A stretch of DNA of 64,000 nucleotides from Hyaloscypha bicolor E (Eukaryota; Ascomycota; Leotiomycetes; Helotiales; Hyaloscyphaceae), in contig NW_020194575.1 of assembly GCF_002865645.1 (NCBI RefSeq), positions 931,247 through 995,246 of the forward strand, read 5' to 3'. Numbering within the stretch: position 1 is the first letter of the stretch; each line of letters opens with the position of its first letter. The position numbers were made by a program, and so were the translations under genes. Below, in pieces: positions 24,480 to 34,454 of the stretch. Under the pieces are notes generated by a model. That model saw only the letters and a program-made list of their open reading frames with translations, was not told the origin of the DNA and ran no database searches.

Positions 24480-26380
24480 TAAAGCTTATTACCTTTAATT
24501 CTTTATATATCTTTTGTTTTTTCTTTCTAACTAATATTTATAACCTTTAGAAAGTATTATTATTAGATTATTATTCTAGAAATTAAATAAGCTTTATTAT
24601 TACTTATTTCTTACTATTATCTAATTACTACTACTAGATAGTATTCTTAATATATGAAATTCTATTACTAGATCTTAGGAATTAAATATAAAGAATTCCT
24701 TTTAGTATAAAAATAAATAGGGAATTAAGAGGTTATCTTAAGGACTTTTGACTCCGAATTATAGTAATAGATAATAACTATATTTGAAATTAGGGAAAGA
24801 AAAAAAAAAAAAAGGTCTTTTATATATATCTTACTAAACTAGAAATCTTTTAAAGGCTTTATTTGCCTTTTTAACTAGCTATTCTTATAGCTTATACTAG
24901 TCTAAAGCTTAACTATAATATCTATAGATCTCGACTTTAACTTAAACTACTATTATAATTTTCCTTATAATATCTAAATAAACTTCCTAATTAGGAGTTA
25001 TATATAGATAGAATAGATAAACTAGAAGCTCTATAAAAGAAAAGGGAAACCTTATTAAACCTAATAAATATTTCTAAAGAAGCTTAATAATATATAATTC
25101 TGGGAATCTCTTAGATATTAAATAAACCAAATCTGCCTATTTAAAACCTATCTTATATTAGAAAACCCACTTCTTCTTTAATATAATTATAGCTATATTT
25201 AAGGTATATATTATAACTACTTTAAAAGTATATACTAAGGCTTAGTTAGTATATTATATATTTCTATTTCTATAGAGAACTTCTCTAGTATAAAATCCAT
25301 TCTCTAATTATAATATTATTTCATTACTAGAAACCAATTACTTTTTTGAAAAGCTAGTATAATTCACTAATTCTTACTATTAAATATTATCTAAATAATT
25401 CCTATATTCTTAATACTAATTCGAAATATCTAATCTTTCTATATTTTATATTAACTTTAATATTAACTATTCCAAACTTAATAATAATATTATAAACCCT
25501 ATTTATACTATTTTATAGTCCTCTTTTCTATATACTCTAATACCTTTAGTATTATCTTTATTAATATAAATATTACTTTAAAGTCCCAAATAACTAAATA
25601 GTTTTATACTATTTAAAGTCGATTCTAATAAGTACTAAATAAATATAATTAGTTTTCGGAAGAGATATAAATTAGTTTCGGAAAAAGTAATACCTTATTC
25701 TGAATTATTTTTTAATCCTATTATTCTAATTCTTTTTCTATTAATACTTACTTTATATTTTCCCTAATATCTTTAGTATACTTATATATCTTACCTTTTA
25801 TATATTTCCTATATTATTTCCCTTCTTTTATACTATTTTTTGAGTTAATAGGAATGTCTCTAAATAAATAAAGAATCGGGATATATCTATATTATAAAAT
25901 TTTTATTATTTCCTTTTATATTCCAATATTTCAAATACTATTACTATATTTATATTTCTATTATATTACTTTCTTATTTCCCTATTATTACTATTTAGTT
26001 TAACCTGCCTTAATTATTTCCTTAATTATATTTCCTTAGGTATATATATTTATATTCTTTTCTATAATAAAAGCCTAACTTTATATTTTATCTTTTATAA
26101 TTATTTCTAATTCGTAACTATATTACCTTAAATATACTTAATTATTATACCTATTTTCTCTATTATATATACTACTATTTTAGCTTTATTTTCTTATTAG
26201 GAAAAAAGAAAAACTCGAATATATATAATATATTTATATAATTTAAGACTATTTTAATTTACTTTTTATTTTGAAATATACTTAAAAGAAATCCTTATAA
26301 TTTCAAGAACCTTTAATTTTATAACCTATAACTATTATACTAATAATATCTTTATAACCTATTAAGAATAATAAAATAGC
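24480..26380 (-). pseudogene. Possible antisense ORF in gypsy A, unknown product
   Basis: After the integrase the plus-strand frame is lost. On the minus strand, 24830-25400 reads almost continuously when TAG/TAA are taken as Gln (for example MDFILEKFSIEIEIYNILTK, RRSGFSNIR, VLNRQIWFI and RSIDIIVKL). 25700-25900 reads as a Lys/Arg/Glu-rich segment. No family was recognised. The case rests only on frame openness, which RIP makes uncertain; the stretch might instead be non-coding. Confidence 0.3.
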
Positions 26381-26384
26381 TAAA

Positions 26385-29100
26385 GAATAAATTTCTCAAG
26401 TTAGTAAAATATAATAGCTAATTCTTATAAGCTATAGTATTATTAAAAGCCTATAGATTAATAGTATTAAAGTTTAGAATATTAAAGAAGCTTAGGCAAT
26501 TATAGAAGGCCTACTAATACTAGAAAAGATAGCTATAATTACCGAATTTAATATAAATATCCTAAATAAGCTAAGTAATATATATAATAAGCTCTTAAAA
26601 TAGAAAACCTTTATTAGAGACAGAACTAGACTAGGATTAACTAAGGAAGAGCTAAAGAACTACTAAGCTAATAATAAGGAATTCGAGAATATTATTAAAG
26701 GCATTTCTAAAGGCAAATAAGAGAAGCTTAATAAGATTAAAACTATAGTAAATAGTCTTAATACTAAGGATTAGAATGGAATTATACTATATAGTAAAGC
26801 TTTTAGCTAATATATTAATAATATTTATAATAATCTTAGTAAAAACATTTATAAGAAGTTATATTCTCTCTTTAAGATAAAAGCTTTAGTATATAAAGCT
26901 ATTTAGTTAATTAATAAAGCTACTTTAGAATATATTAAAGATAAGAAGTATTAGAATACTAATATATTTACTAAATTAGATATTACTAAGGTACTTAAGT
27001 ATACTAAAGCTATTTCGGAATATAGAGAATTAGAGTTTAAGCTACTATTAGCTAATAATCTCAAGACTAGATAATATATCTTTAATACTTCCGGAATCCT
27101 AATTAAGGAAGTTTATAGTAATAAGCCTTTTCCTACTTTCCGAGATAAGCCTAAAGAATAAGCTTCTATTATAATTTCAGCTTTAACTTAATCGGATCTA
27201 GCTAAGAAAAATAGAATTAATTTAATAAAGCTTAGTAAGAAAACTACTAGTAAGGCTAGCGGAACTAGTATAACTAGATAAGAAGAACCTAGTAAGAATA
27301 GAGAGTAAGCTAAGCTTAAAACTCTTAATAAATAGCAGAGATCTGAGTATTAAACCAAGTATAAAGTTAGTAAAATAGTAGAAGGCAAGAAAAAGCCCTC
27401 TATACTAAAGAGAAAAATACTATCCAGAAAGATTCCCTTAATTATACCCAGAACCAAGAAGCAGAAGACTAAGGATATTAAATCCGGAGAGCTTAATAAT
27501 AATATTAAATATACTTATAAAATACTAGCTAAATAGAAATTAATACTTATTTAGTAAGATAAGTATATCTTTAAGGAAATATATAGCAGTATTTTGGGAT
27601 CTATTTATAAGCAAGAATACTATAGGGTTAATAATAGATTCCTTAAAGCTTCTTATATAGGATATATTTAGTAACTTACTAATACTCTCTCTATTAATAT
27701 ACGAAATATTAAGGATGCTCTAAAGCTAGTTACTAAGATCTATAAAGTTACTAAAGGCAAGAAATATATTTCTATTACTTGAGTAAATAAGGAAATACAA
27801 GATTTCTTTTTTAAAAGCTAGGAAATTAAGAAATATAAATATAAGTATTATATTTCTAATTAATTCCGCCCTAATCTATAGCTCTAATTCGATACTATAG
27901 TCCCTATTCCTGAGTCTAGTACTACTAATTTGAGTATAAATAGCTATATTTATAAGAAGAATTACCTGAAGTAAATTAAGAAGCTTAGTATTCGAGAACT
28001 CTTAATAGAGGAAATAGAGATACTATAGTTCCACCTCCGAAAAAATAATATATTAATATATAAAGATCTTAGTAATAGCTATTTTACCTTAGCCTCTTAA
28101 CTTTTAATAGCAGATCTATTAATATAGCTCGGATTTTATAAGGTATTAAGCAAGTATCTTATTTACCTAGTTACTTACCTTTAGCTAGCCTAATACTTTA
28201 CTTCTAGAAATATTAATTATAATTAGTATAAAGGCAATACTAAAGATCTGGCTATTACTAAAGCTTTAAGTAGCGAATTCTATCTTAGTAAAAAGTATTG
28301 AAATATTAGCTATATTTTCCTTATAAACCATAAGAAGGCTACTACTTTTAGTAAGAAGTTCTTTAAAGATATTAATTACTTCTCTATTTCTAATAAATTT
28401 AAGCCGGAAATAGCTAAGAAATTAGGCGAGTATTTACTAAAGGCAGTAAAAAGAAAGACTCCGAGTATAGTCTATTTAACTAGATAAATAAATACCTTTA
28501 GCTAGGTAATCTAAAGTCTAAAATTATAGGAAAGTATTAATTCTCGGATAATATATAAGTTAAAGAATAGCTTAATAATAATTTGCTATTTAATAGGCCT
28601 TTTACTATAGTTCCTATAAGTCTAATTACTATTAAGGATAAAATATACGAAAATGGAGTCTCTTATAAGGTTATTAAAGCCTCTTATCTAGAGCTTTCCT
28701 CTCCTATTAAAGATTAATTTAAGGATATTATAAATAATACGAAATTCGAAAGAGCTATCTATTTAGAGTATATTAATATAATTTATAATATAATTTACTA
28801 TAATAAGTCTCCTTAATACCTTATAGTAAAGGCAGAAATTAAGTAATAGTTAAAGGCAAATATTAATTAATATAAAGAACTATATCGGATTTAGTATAAG
28901 AATATAGCTAAGCGGGTTCGGATTGCCTTTAAGCAAGTTCGGGAATACGAAATAAGACTATTTAAGGGCAATAAGTTTTATTTTAGGTATATAGAAAAGA
29001 AATTAAATTAACTAATAGAGGAGAATTCTAAATATTTTATTATTTCGGACTCTAAGTAGGATTTTTCTATTATTTTTAGTATTTAGGGAACAAGTATAAA
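26385..29100 (+). pseudogene. Extra large sense ORF of gypsy A, unknown product
   Basis: Between integrase and 3' LTR one plus-strand frame can be followed for several hundred codons, with stops almost only TAA/TAG (former Gln). Parts of the deduced protein: LTKEELKNYQANNKEFENII, IVNSLNTKDQNGIILYSKAF, FPTFRDKPKEQ, a very basic middle (KKPSILKRKILSRKIPLIIP at about 27400), and EIAKKLGEYLLKAVKRKTPS further on. There may be frame changes after about 28500. It ends just before the purine tract that precedes the 3' LTR, so it appears to belong to the element and to sit where env genes lie in errantiviruses. No membrane segment or known domain was recognised. Gypsy B and C are truncated before this point, so no comparison is possible. 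Confidence 0.5.
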
Positions 29101-29116
29101 TAAATGGGGGATCGGA

Positions 29117-29419
29117 TATAGTATAGCAGGCTATACTTATTAAAAATCATATTATTTTAGCGGTTTTAAGGTTTAGGTTATATAGTAAAGGCTATAGCCT
29201 TTTATATATAACTTGCGGAAATCATATAAGAAAGCTGGTTTTTCTATAGACTTAGAAAAAGATCCTTTATAAGTATTTAATTAATTAAGCTTTTATATAC
29301 TATATACTATTTATACTTTACTATTTATACTTTTAATTTATTATTTTACTATTAAGTTACGTTTTATACTCTAGTATACTTTATATAGGTTTTTGTCTTA
29401 TTATAGTTTCCCTCCCATA
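29117..29419 (+). repeat. Gypsy A 3' LTR (303 bp)
   Basis: Same length as the 5' LTR; starts TATAGTATAGCAGG and ends CCCTCCCATA. It contains the palindrome at 29177-29212. The flanking duplication ATAG is at 29420-29423. Confidence 0.85.
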
Positions 29420-29472
29420 ATAGTAATAAATAACTAGAGCTTATTAATAAGCTAGCCGAGATTCGTAATATT

Positions 29473-29660
29473 CCCCCCCGTTTATTAATACAAGCAATTA
29501 ATCAATCGCCCCTTCCCATTAATTAATCGCCCTCCCGATTAATTAATTATAGCGCCCGATTAATTAATAGGGGGGGAATTACAATTCGGGCTCTATAGTA
29601 AGTCCCGATTAATTAATTAATGTCCCGATTAATTAATTATATAATATTGGGGTTTCGGGG
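29473..29660 (+). repeat. Left terminal inverted repeat of the Ginger-like element
   Basis: It starts CCCCCCCGTTTATTAATAC and contains repeated CCCGATTAATTAAT blocks and the run AATTCGGGCTCTATAGTA. The reverse complement of the right end matches it throughout, except for one additional GATTAATTAAT-type block of about 20 bases on the left. Confidence 0.85.
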
Positions 29661-30066
29661 CTAATAGGGCTAAGGGAGCTAAAAGCTTTTACTTACTAGT
29701 TCATACTAAATATATCCTCAATTCTATGTTTTTCACTTTACTTAAGCCTTACTCTTTATACTATAATATAGATTTCTAATATTTAATACTAAGTATATCC
29801 TCAAGTCTAATTTTCTTATTTCGCTTATACCTTACTTATTTATACTATACCTATAGTATTATATAGTTTATTTAATTTTTTTCTAGATATTAAGGGAAGT
29901 AATAATAGAGGTAAAGATACTTCTCCAGAGCTTCTAGATATATATAGGGCCTTTACTCTCTTATTTTCTAGATATAGTTTATACTATAAGTACTACAAGT
30001 ACTAATTTACTAAGTATAACCACTGATTTTTATATCTCTTAATTAATTAATTACCTTACTTCCAAT

Positions 30067-32170
30067 ATGTCTCTTTTAATCCTTCGTTTATCCCTAATCC
30101 CGTATATGCCTCGTTAGTATATTTATGGGCAAGCAAAGTAATATTTTAATATTACTACTCCAGGAGCTCGTTTGTCTGGTACCCAGTTTTTGCCTTCCCT
30201 AATTACTAAAGAGCCTACTAATAATTAGTCTGCCAAAGACAAAGCTATATGGGATCAGAGGCTTGCTAAGGGAAGTAGTAGGAAAATTCTTATTACTAGG
30301 AAACATATGAATATTAGATAGTGGCTTTAAAATCCTAATACTCTGCTTCCTAGTAAAACTAAGGCAGAGAAGTACTACTAGGCTAATATTAAGTACGAAT
30401 CCCACTTATATAAGCTTTAGGATAATTAAGTATATTATAAGAAGTATTATAATACTCGCCGTAATAAGATCCTTCCAGCCCGGTATACTTTTTACTATAA
30501 TAATGCCTTTGAGATTTTGACTACTATTTATGAGAAATTAATACATATAGGTAAGTATTCTCTTAAAGCTACTAATTTTTATACTAATTATATAATAGCT
30601 TCTAATACTATATTTAAGTATATAAGACAACTTTAGTATGGCCTATCCCGTAATAATTATACTTGGATAAGTGCCTATTATACTTATTATAATAAGGAAA
30701 AGGCTCAAAAGAATAATACAGGGGTAATACCTATTTAATCTTATTATCCTGGCCAGTATATAGTTCTGGATTTAATAGATTTCCGTATAAGTATTCCCTA
30801 AATCATATGATTTACTTCTATTTTAGTCTTTCCTATATTTCCTGTATTTCCTATATTTTTGAGCTTTTCCTATAATTTTCGCAATTTTTGCGAAAATTAT
30901 AAAAATTACGATTTTTATCTATACTACTTACTAATATTATTATAGTATAATCCAGATAGAGAATATATATAGATCTAGTAATTAAAATGCCATTTTTCCA
31001 AGTTTATTTGGATCCATAGGCTTAAGGCTAAGACTACGGACGAAGCTGCAGACGAGCTTATAAAATAGCTAAATAATAATAGATATATTACTATTCTAGC
31101 CTGTAATAATAGAGGCGAGTTTAAGGGGAAAGTAATTAAGGTTTATAAGAAAAGAGGGATAAAGATTATTTATAGATAAGCTTATTACCCCCAATCTCAG
31201 GGCTCTATTAAGGTTACTAATCAAATCTTCAAGAAATAACTACGGGCCATATAAGCAAATACTAGTATCTAATCTTGGATATAATTACTTCCTTTAATTA
31301 TATGGGTAATTAATACTATGGCTATATCTGCCCTTCCTAAAAGTAATATGCCATATAAGGTCTGGTTTAGATAAAAGCTATCTACTAATTTCCTAAATTA
31401 TAAGGAAAGTACTTGCCATATATATATAGCCTTAGGAAAGAGGGAAATCGATATTAATAAGAGTAGTACTTCTAAATAATTATTTACTATTAAGGTTTAA
31501 GGAAGAGAAAAGAATAGAGAGGATAGCTTATTTATTAATAAGGAAGCAGAATAGGAGGAAGTAATAAAGGAAATGATTTTATCTAAACTAACTAAGAGAA
31601 TTACGGAGTATATAAAGAAATAGTAAGAGAAGATAGTAAAGAGGGCTAGTACTAAAGCTCTTAAATATAATATTTAGGAGATCGCAACCTTATAGATCCC
31701 AAAGCAATATTAATTCAGTATAGAAATGGCTCGGATTCTAGTAAGAGTTCTGGAAAAGACTTTAAAGGTATATAACTTATAAGAATATACTTTTAGCTAA
31801 AGCTAATTAAAAACAGGGCTACTAGTTAATTACTAAGTATAGTAAGCTTATAACCCTCTGGCCATATAATACTCTTAATAAAGTTGCTTTATAATTAACT
31901 TATCCTAATTTACCTATTACTAGTACGGCCTATAAAAAAGACAAAATTACCCTTCCCAAAGTAGTAGCAAAGGAGAATAATCGGGGTTCAATTTCGTTAG
32001 TTTAGAAGGCTAGAAAGGTATCTGAGAAAGTAAAGAAGAGAGTAGCTATTAAGCAAGTATATAAGGATAGAGCTAGAGAAGGGGAATCAGGTAAACAAGT
32101 AGGTATGAGGGTACTAAAAAGGGCTAGGGTAGCTATGAAAGTACCTAGACAAAATGGGAGGCATGTATAA
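30067..32170 (+). pseudogene. Integrase (rve type) of the Ginger-like element, RIP-damaged
   Basis: The frame from ATG 30067 (second ATG 30106) runs to TAA 32168-32170, broken by TAG/TAA mainly at Gln codons. An N-terminal HHCC-type zinc region near 30640-30690 reads AYYTYYNKEKAQ, with Cys codons turned to Tyr. SYYPGQYIVLDLIDF holds the first catalytic Asp. The frame is then interrupted by about 160 bases (30785-30945) that may be an intron (ACTAAT and TAG near its end). The core resumes with AKTTDEAADEL, NNRGEFKGKVIKVYKKRG (Asp to Asn, Gly to Arg) and YYPQSQGSIKV, where the catalytic Glu is Lys. Then IPKQ...RVLEKTLK, as in KRBA2-like proteins, and a basic tail (KARKVSEKVKKR). Catalytic changes show it is inactive. 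Confidence 0.75.
30872..30900. repeat. 13-bp perfect hairpin
   Basis: ATAATTTTCGCAA (30872-30884) is followed after three bases by its exact complement (30888-30900). It lies in the interruption of the integrase frame. It is too AT-rich to be called a terminator and has no known role. Confidence 0.8.
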
Positions 32171-32217
32171 TAAAGCTTAATTTGGGTAAAATATACTAAT
32201 ATATACTACTTTTGCTA

Positions 32218-32384
32218 TTCCCGAAACCTTAATATTACCCGATTAGGCAATCGGGGTCCCGATTAATTAATCGGGACCTACTATAGAGCCCGAATTATAA
32301 TTCCCCCCCTATTAATTAATCAGGCGCTATAATTAATTAATCGGGAGGGCAATTAATTAATTGCTCGTATTAACGAACGGGGGG
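32218..32384 (-). repeat. Right terminal inverted repeat of the Ginger-like element
   Basis: Read on the minus strand it begins CCCCCCGTTCGTTAATACG and matches the left repeat for about 170 bases, ending near GGTTTCGGG. Its repeated motif is CCCGATTAATTAAT. Confidence 0.85.
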
Positions 32385-32388
32385 TATT

Positions 32389-34132
32389 AGTAAGAGGATC
32401 TGAAATTATATATTTATATATTTGAAAGCCTTAGTAAGAAGTAATAATTTTATTATAGAGAAATTTAATATTTTATAAGTTAGATATAAAACTATATTAT
32501 AATTAATATAGTTTATTAATTAGTAATTAAATAGTCTTAAATATTGTCTTTTTCGGGAATTTAGCTATTATAAAAACTAATATAATAGTATTTCATATAA
32601 CTAAATTTTAATATTTAAATTTAGAGCCTTTAAAGAAGCTATAAATATTAATATAAGCCTTTTTATATATATATTAAAAGAGCTAGTTATTATAGAAGTA
32701 GTTTTAAGCTAGTCTTTTTAATATAGTAGAAAAAGCTTATATTAGTACCTTTTATAAAAGCTCTATATATTAGTAAATATTAAAGAAAATAGTAAGTTTA
32801 TAATTAAAATTACTATTAGATCTATTATACTTTTACTTTTTAATCTAGATTTTAATAACTTTCCTAATAAGTCTTATAATTAAAAGTAATTAGGAAGTAT
32901 TAGAATATAATTATAATAGTAGTAATAGAGCTAGTAAAAGTAATAAAGCTAGTAAAAGTATACTATTTGCTTCTAAAGCTTTTATACTAGTATATAAATC
33001 TAATAGAGATATAAAATATAGAAATAGAAAAAATAATAATAATATAGAAATATTAAAGATAATAGATTCTAAATACTTATTTTTAGTAAAAGTAATAAAG
33101 CCTAATAGAATTAGTTCTTTAATAAAATCTAGTCTAGCTATTAATAGATTCTTGTTTATTTAGATATATTATATATCTTCCTTAATAATAAAAAGCAAAA
33201 TAATTATAATAATAAGAATACCGGTATTCTATTATATATATATACCGCTATACTAAAGAACCTTATATAAATCTAGTATCTCTGAGAATTTAAGCTTATT
33301 AAAGTTCCTTTAATAAATAAAGTTCTTAAAGTTATATCTAAATAGCTTCTAAAGATTATTATTAACTATTTTATAGAAAATATATTAAAATAGTTTAGTA
33401 TCTAAAAACTCAAATATCTTATATATTATAGTAGTATTAAGATTAATTTCATATCTTTATTTTATTACTATTTCCTTAAAATTATTAGTTCTTATAGAAA
33501 TAAAGTAATTAAATTAGATAAATCTAATAAAGAAATTATTTACTATAATAGGTTCTACTATTTTATATTTTATAAGCTTATATCTAGTTCGAGATATAGT
33601 AATTTATAAGAAAGATAAATTCGTAAAAAGGAAAGTAATTTATAAGATAAATAAATAGAAATTATTATATTTAAGATAAAAATTTTATTTATAACAAGAA
33701 ATTTAGAAAGTAAAATTTAAGAAGTAAAATATCGAGATTTCGGGAGAACTTAATAGTTCTAAAGCTTAAGAGCCCCAGATATTTAGATAGTTATAAGAAG
33801 AGTAATTTTTTATAAAGAAAGTAGTTTTATAGAATAGTTAGATAATTAAGTAGCTAACTATTTAGTAATTAGTAAGAATTAGTATCTTTTCTTCCTATAA
33901 AACCGAATTATAAATAAAGGCAACTATTATTTCTCTTCTTTAATATAGCTTAGTCGGGCTTTAATAAAATTAAGTATCTTTCTCTTTCTATAAAACCGAA
34001 TTATAGATAAAGGTAATTAATAATTATTTCTTTTTTAATATAGAATAATGGCTTTACTTTTAAGAAACTAAATCTTAAGTAAATATAGCTTAATTCTTTT
34101 TACTATTTAATCTATATATATAAACTAATTAG
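32389..34132 (-). mobile_element. Copia beta gag/5' leader region
   Basis: This continues copia beta after the Ginger-like insertion and lies between it and the 5' LTR. It is duplicated at 57326-59027. On the minus strand it should hold the gag N-terminus and leader, but RIP damage prevents a firm reading. Confidence 0.65.
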
Positions 34133-34419
34133 TATTAGTTTACTAGTAATATATAGTACTATTATATAGATATAAAAGTACTATTTATATAAGATTAGTA
34201 AAGTTATTTAGAAGTAGAAATTATAGTATTATAGTATTAATATATAATCTCTAAATCTACTAAGCCTAAAAGGATCTAGTTTACTAGTCGAGTTATTAAT
34301 AGGATATAAAGTTATATAACTATATCCTATATCTTATATTTTATTACTTATATTCTATTACCTATATCCCGTATCCCGTAACTATATATATAACTCATAA
34401 AGAAATAGCTATATTAATA
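34133..34419 (-). repeat. Copia beta 5' LTR (287 bp)
   Basis: Same length as the copy at 12049-12335. The target duplication ATAAG lies at 34420-34424. With the left copy it delimits a copia element spread over 12049-34419 by later insertions. Confidence 0.8.
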
Positions 34420-34424
34420 ATAAG

Positions 34425-34454
34425 TTTTTATCTTATTATAGTTTCCCTTTTATA
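34425..34454 (+). repeat. Gypsy B 5' LTR, right part
   Basis: TTTTTATCTTATTATAG and the end TTTCCCTTTTATA complete the LTR begun at 11790. The sequence beyond is collinear with the interior of gypsy A from 16618. Confidence 0.8.

Larger units (their letters stand above)
16315..29419 (+). mobile_element. Gypsy A: complete nested 13.1-kb Ty3/gypsy element
   Basis: Two 303-bp LTRs (16315-16617 and 29117-29419) bound this element, flanked by a 4-bp duplication ATAG (16311-16314 and 29420-29423). It sits in the gag region of copia beta. The second beta copy has a single ATAG at 57279-57282 with no insert, which confirms the boundaries. Order on the plus strand: LTR, gag-like region, protease region, reverse transcriptase, RNase H, integrase, about 4.6 kb of extra coding-like sequence, a purine-rich tract (AATGGGGGATCGG, 29104-29116) and LTR. 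It is moderately RIP-mutated, less than gypsy B or C. No coding frame is intact. Confidence 0.85.
29473..32384 (+). mobile_element. Ginger/KRBA2-like TIR transposon with integrase, 2.9 kb
   Basis: Long terminal inverted repeats (29473 to about 29660, and about 32218-32384) bound a 2912-bp unit, flanked by TATT at 29469-29472 and 32385-32388. The second copia beta copy has one TATT at 57322-57325 and no insert. The ends begin CCCCCCG and carry several copies of a GATTAATTAATT motif. The unit encodes a retroviral-type integrase rather than a classical transposase. Its base composition is closer to normal than that of its host, with CpA and TpG more frequent, so it is probably the youngest insertion of the block. 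Class assignment follows from integrase type, TIRs and a 4-bp duplication, as known for Ginger elements. Confidence 0.75.

Noticed and set aside
30199..30405. 68-codon minus-strand ORF
   Set aside because: Antisense to the integrase frame of the Ginger-like element.
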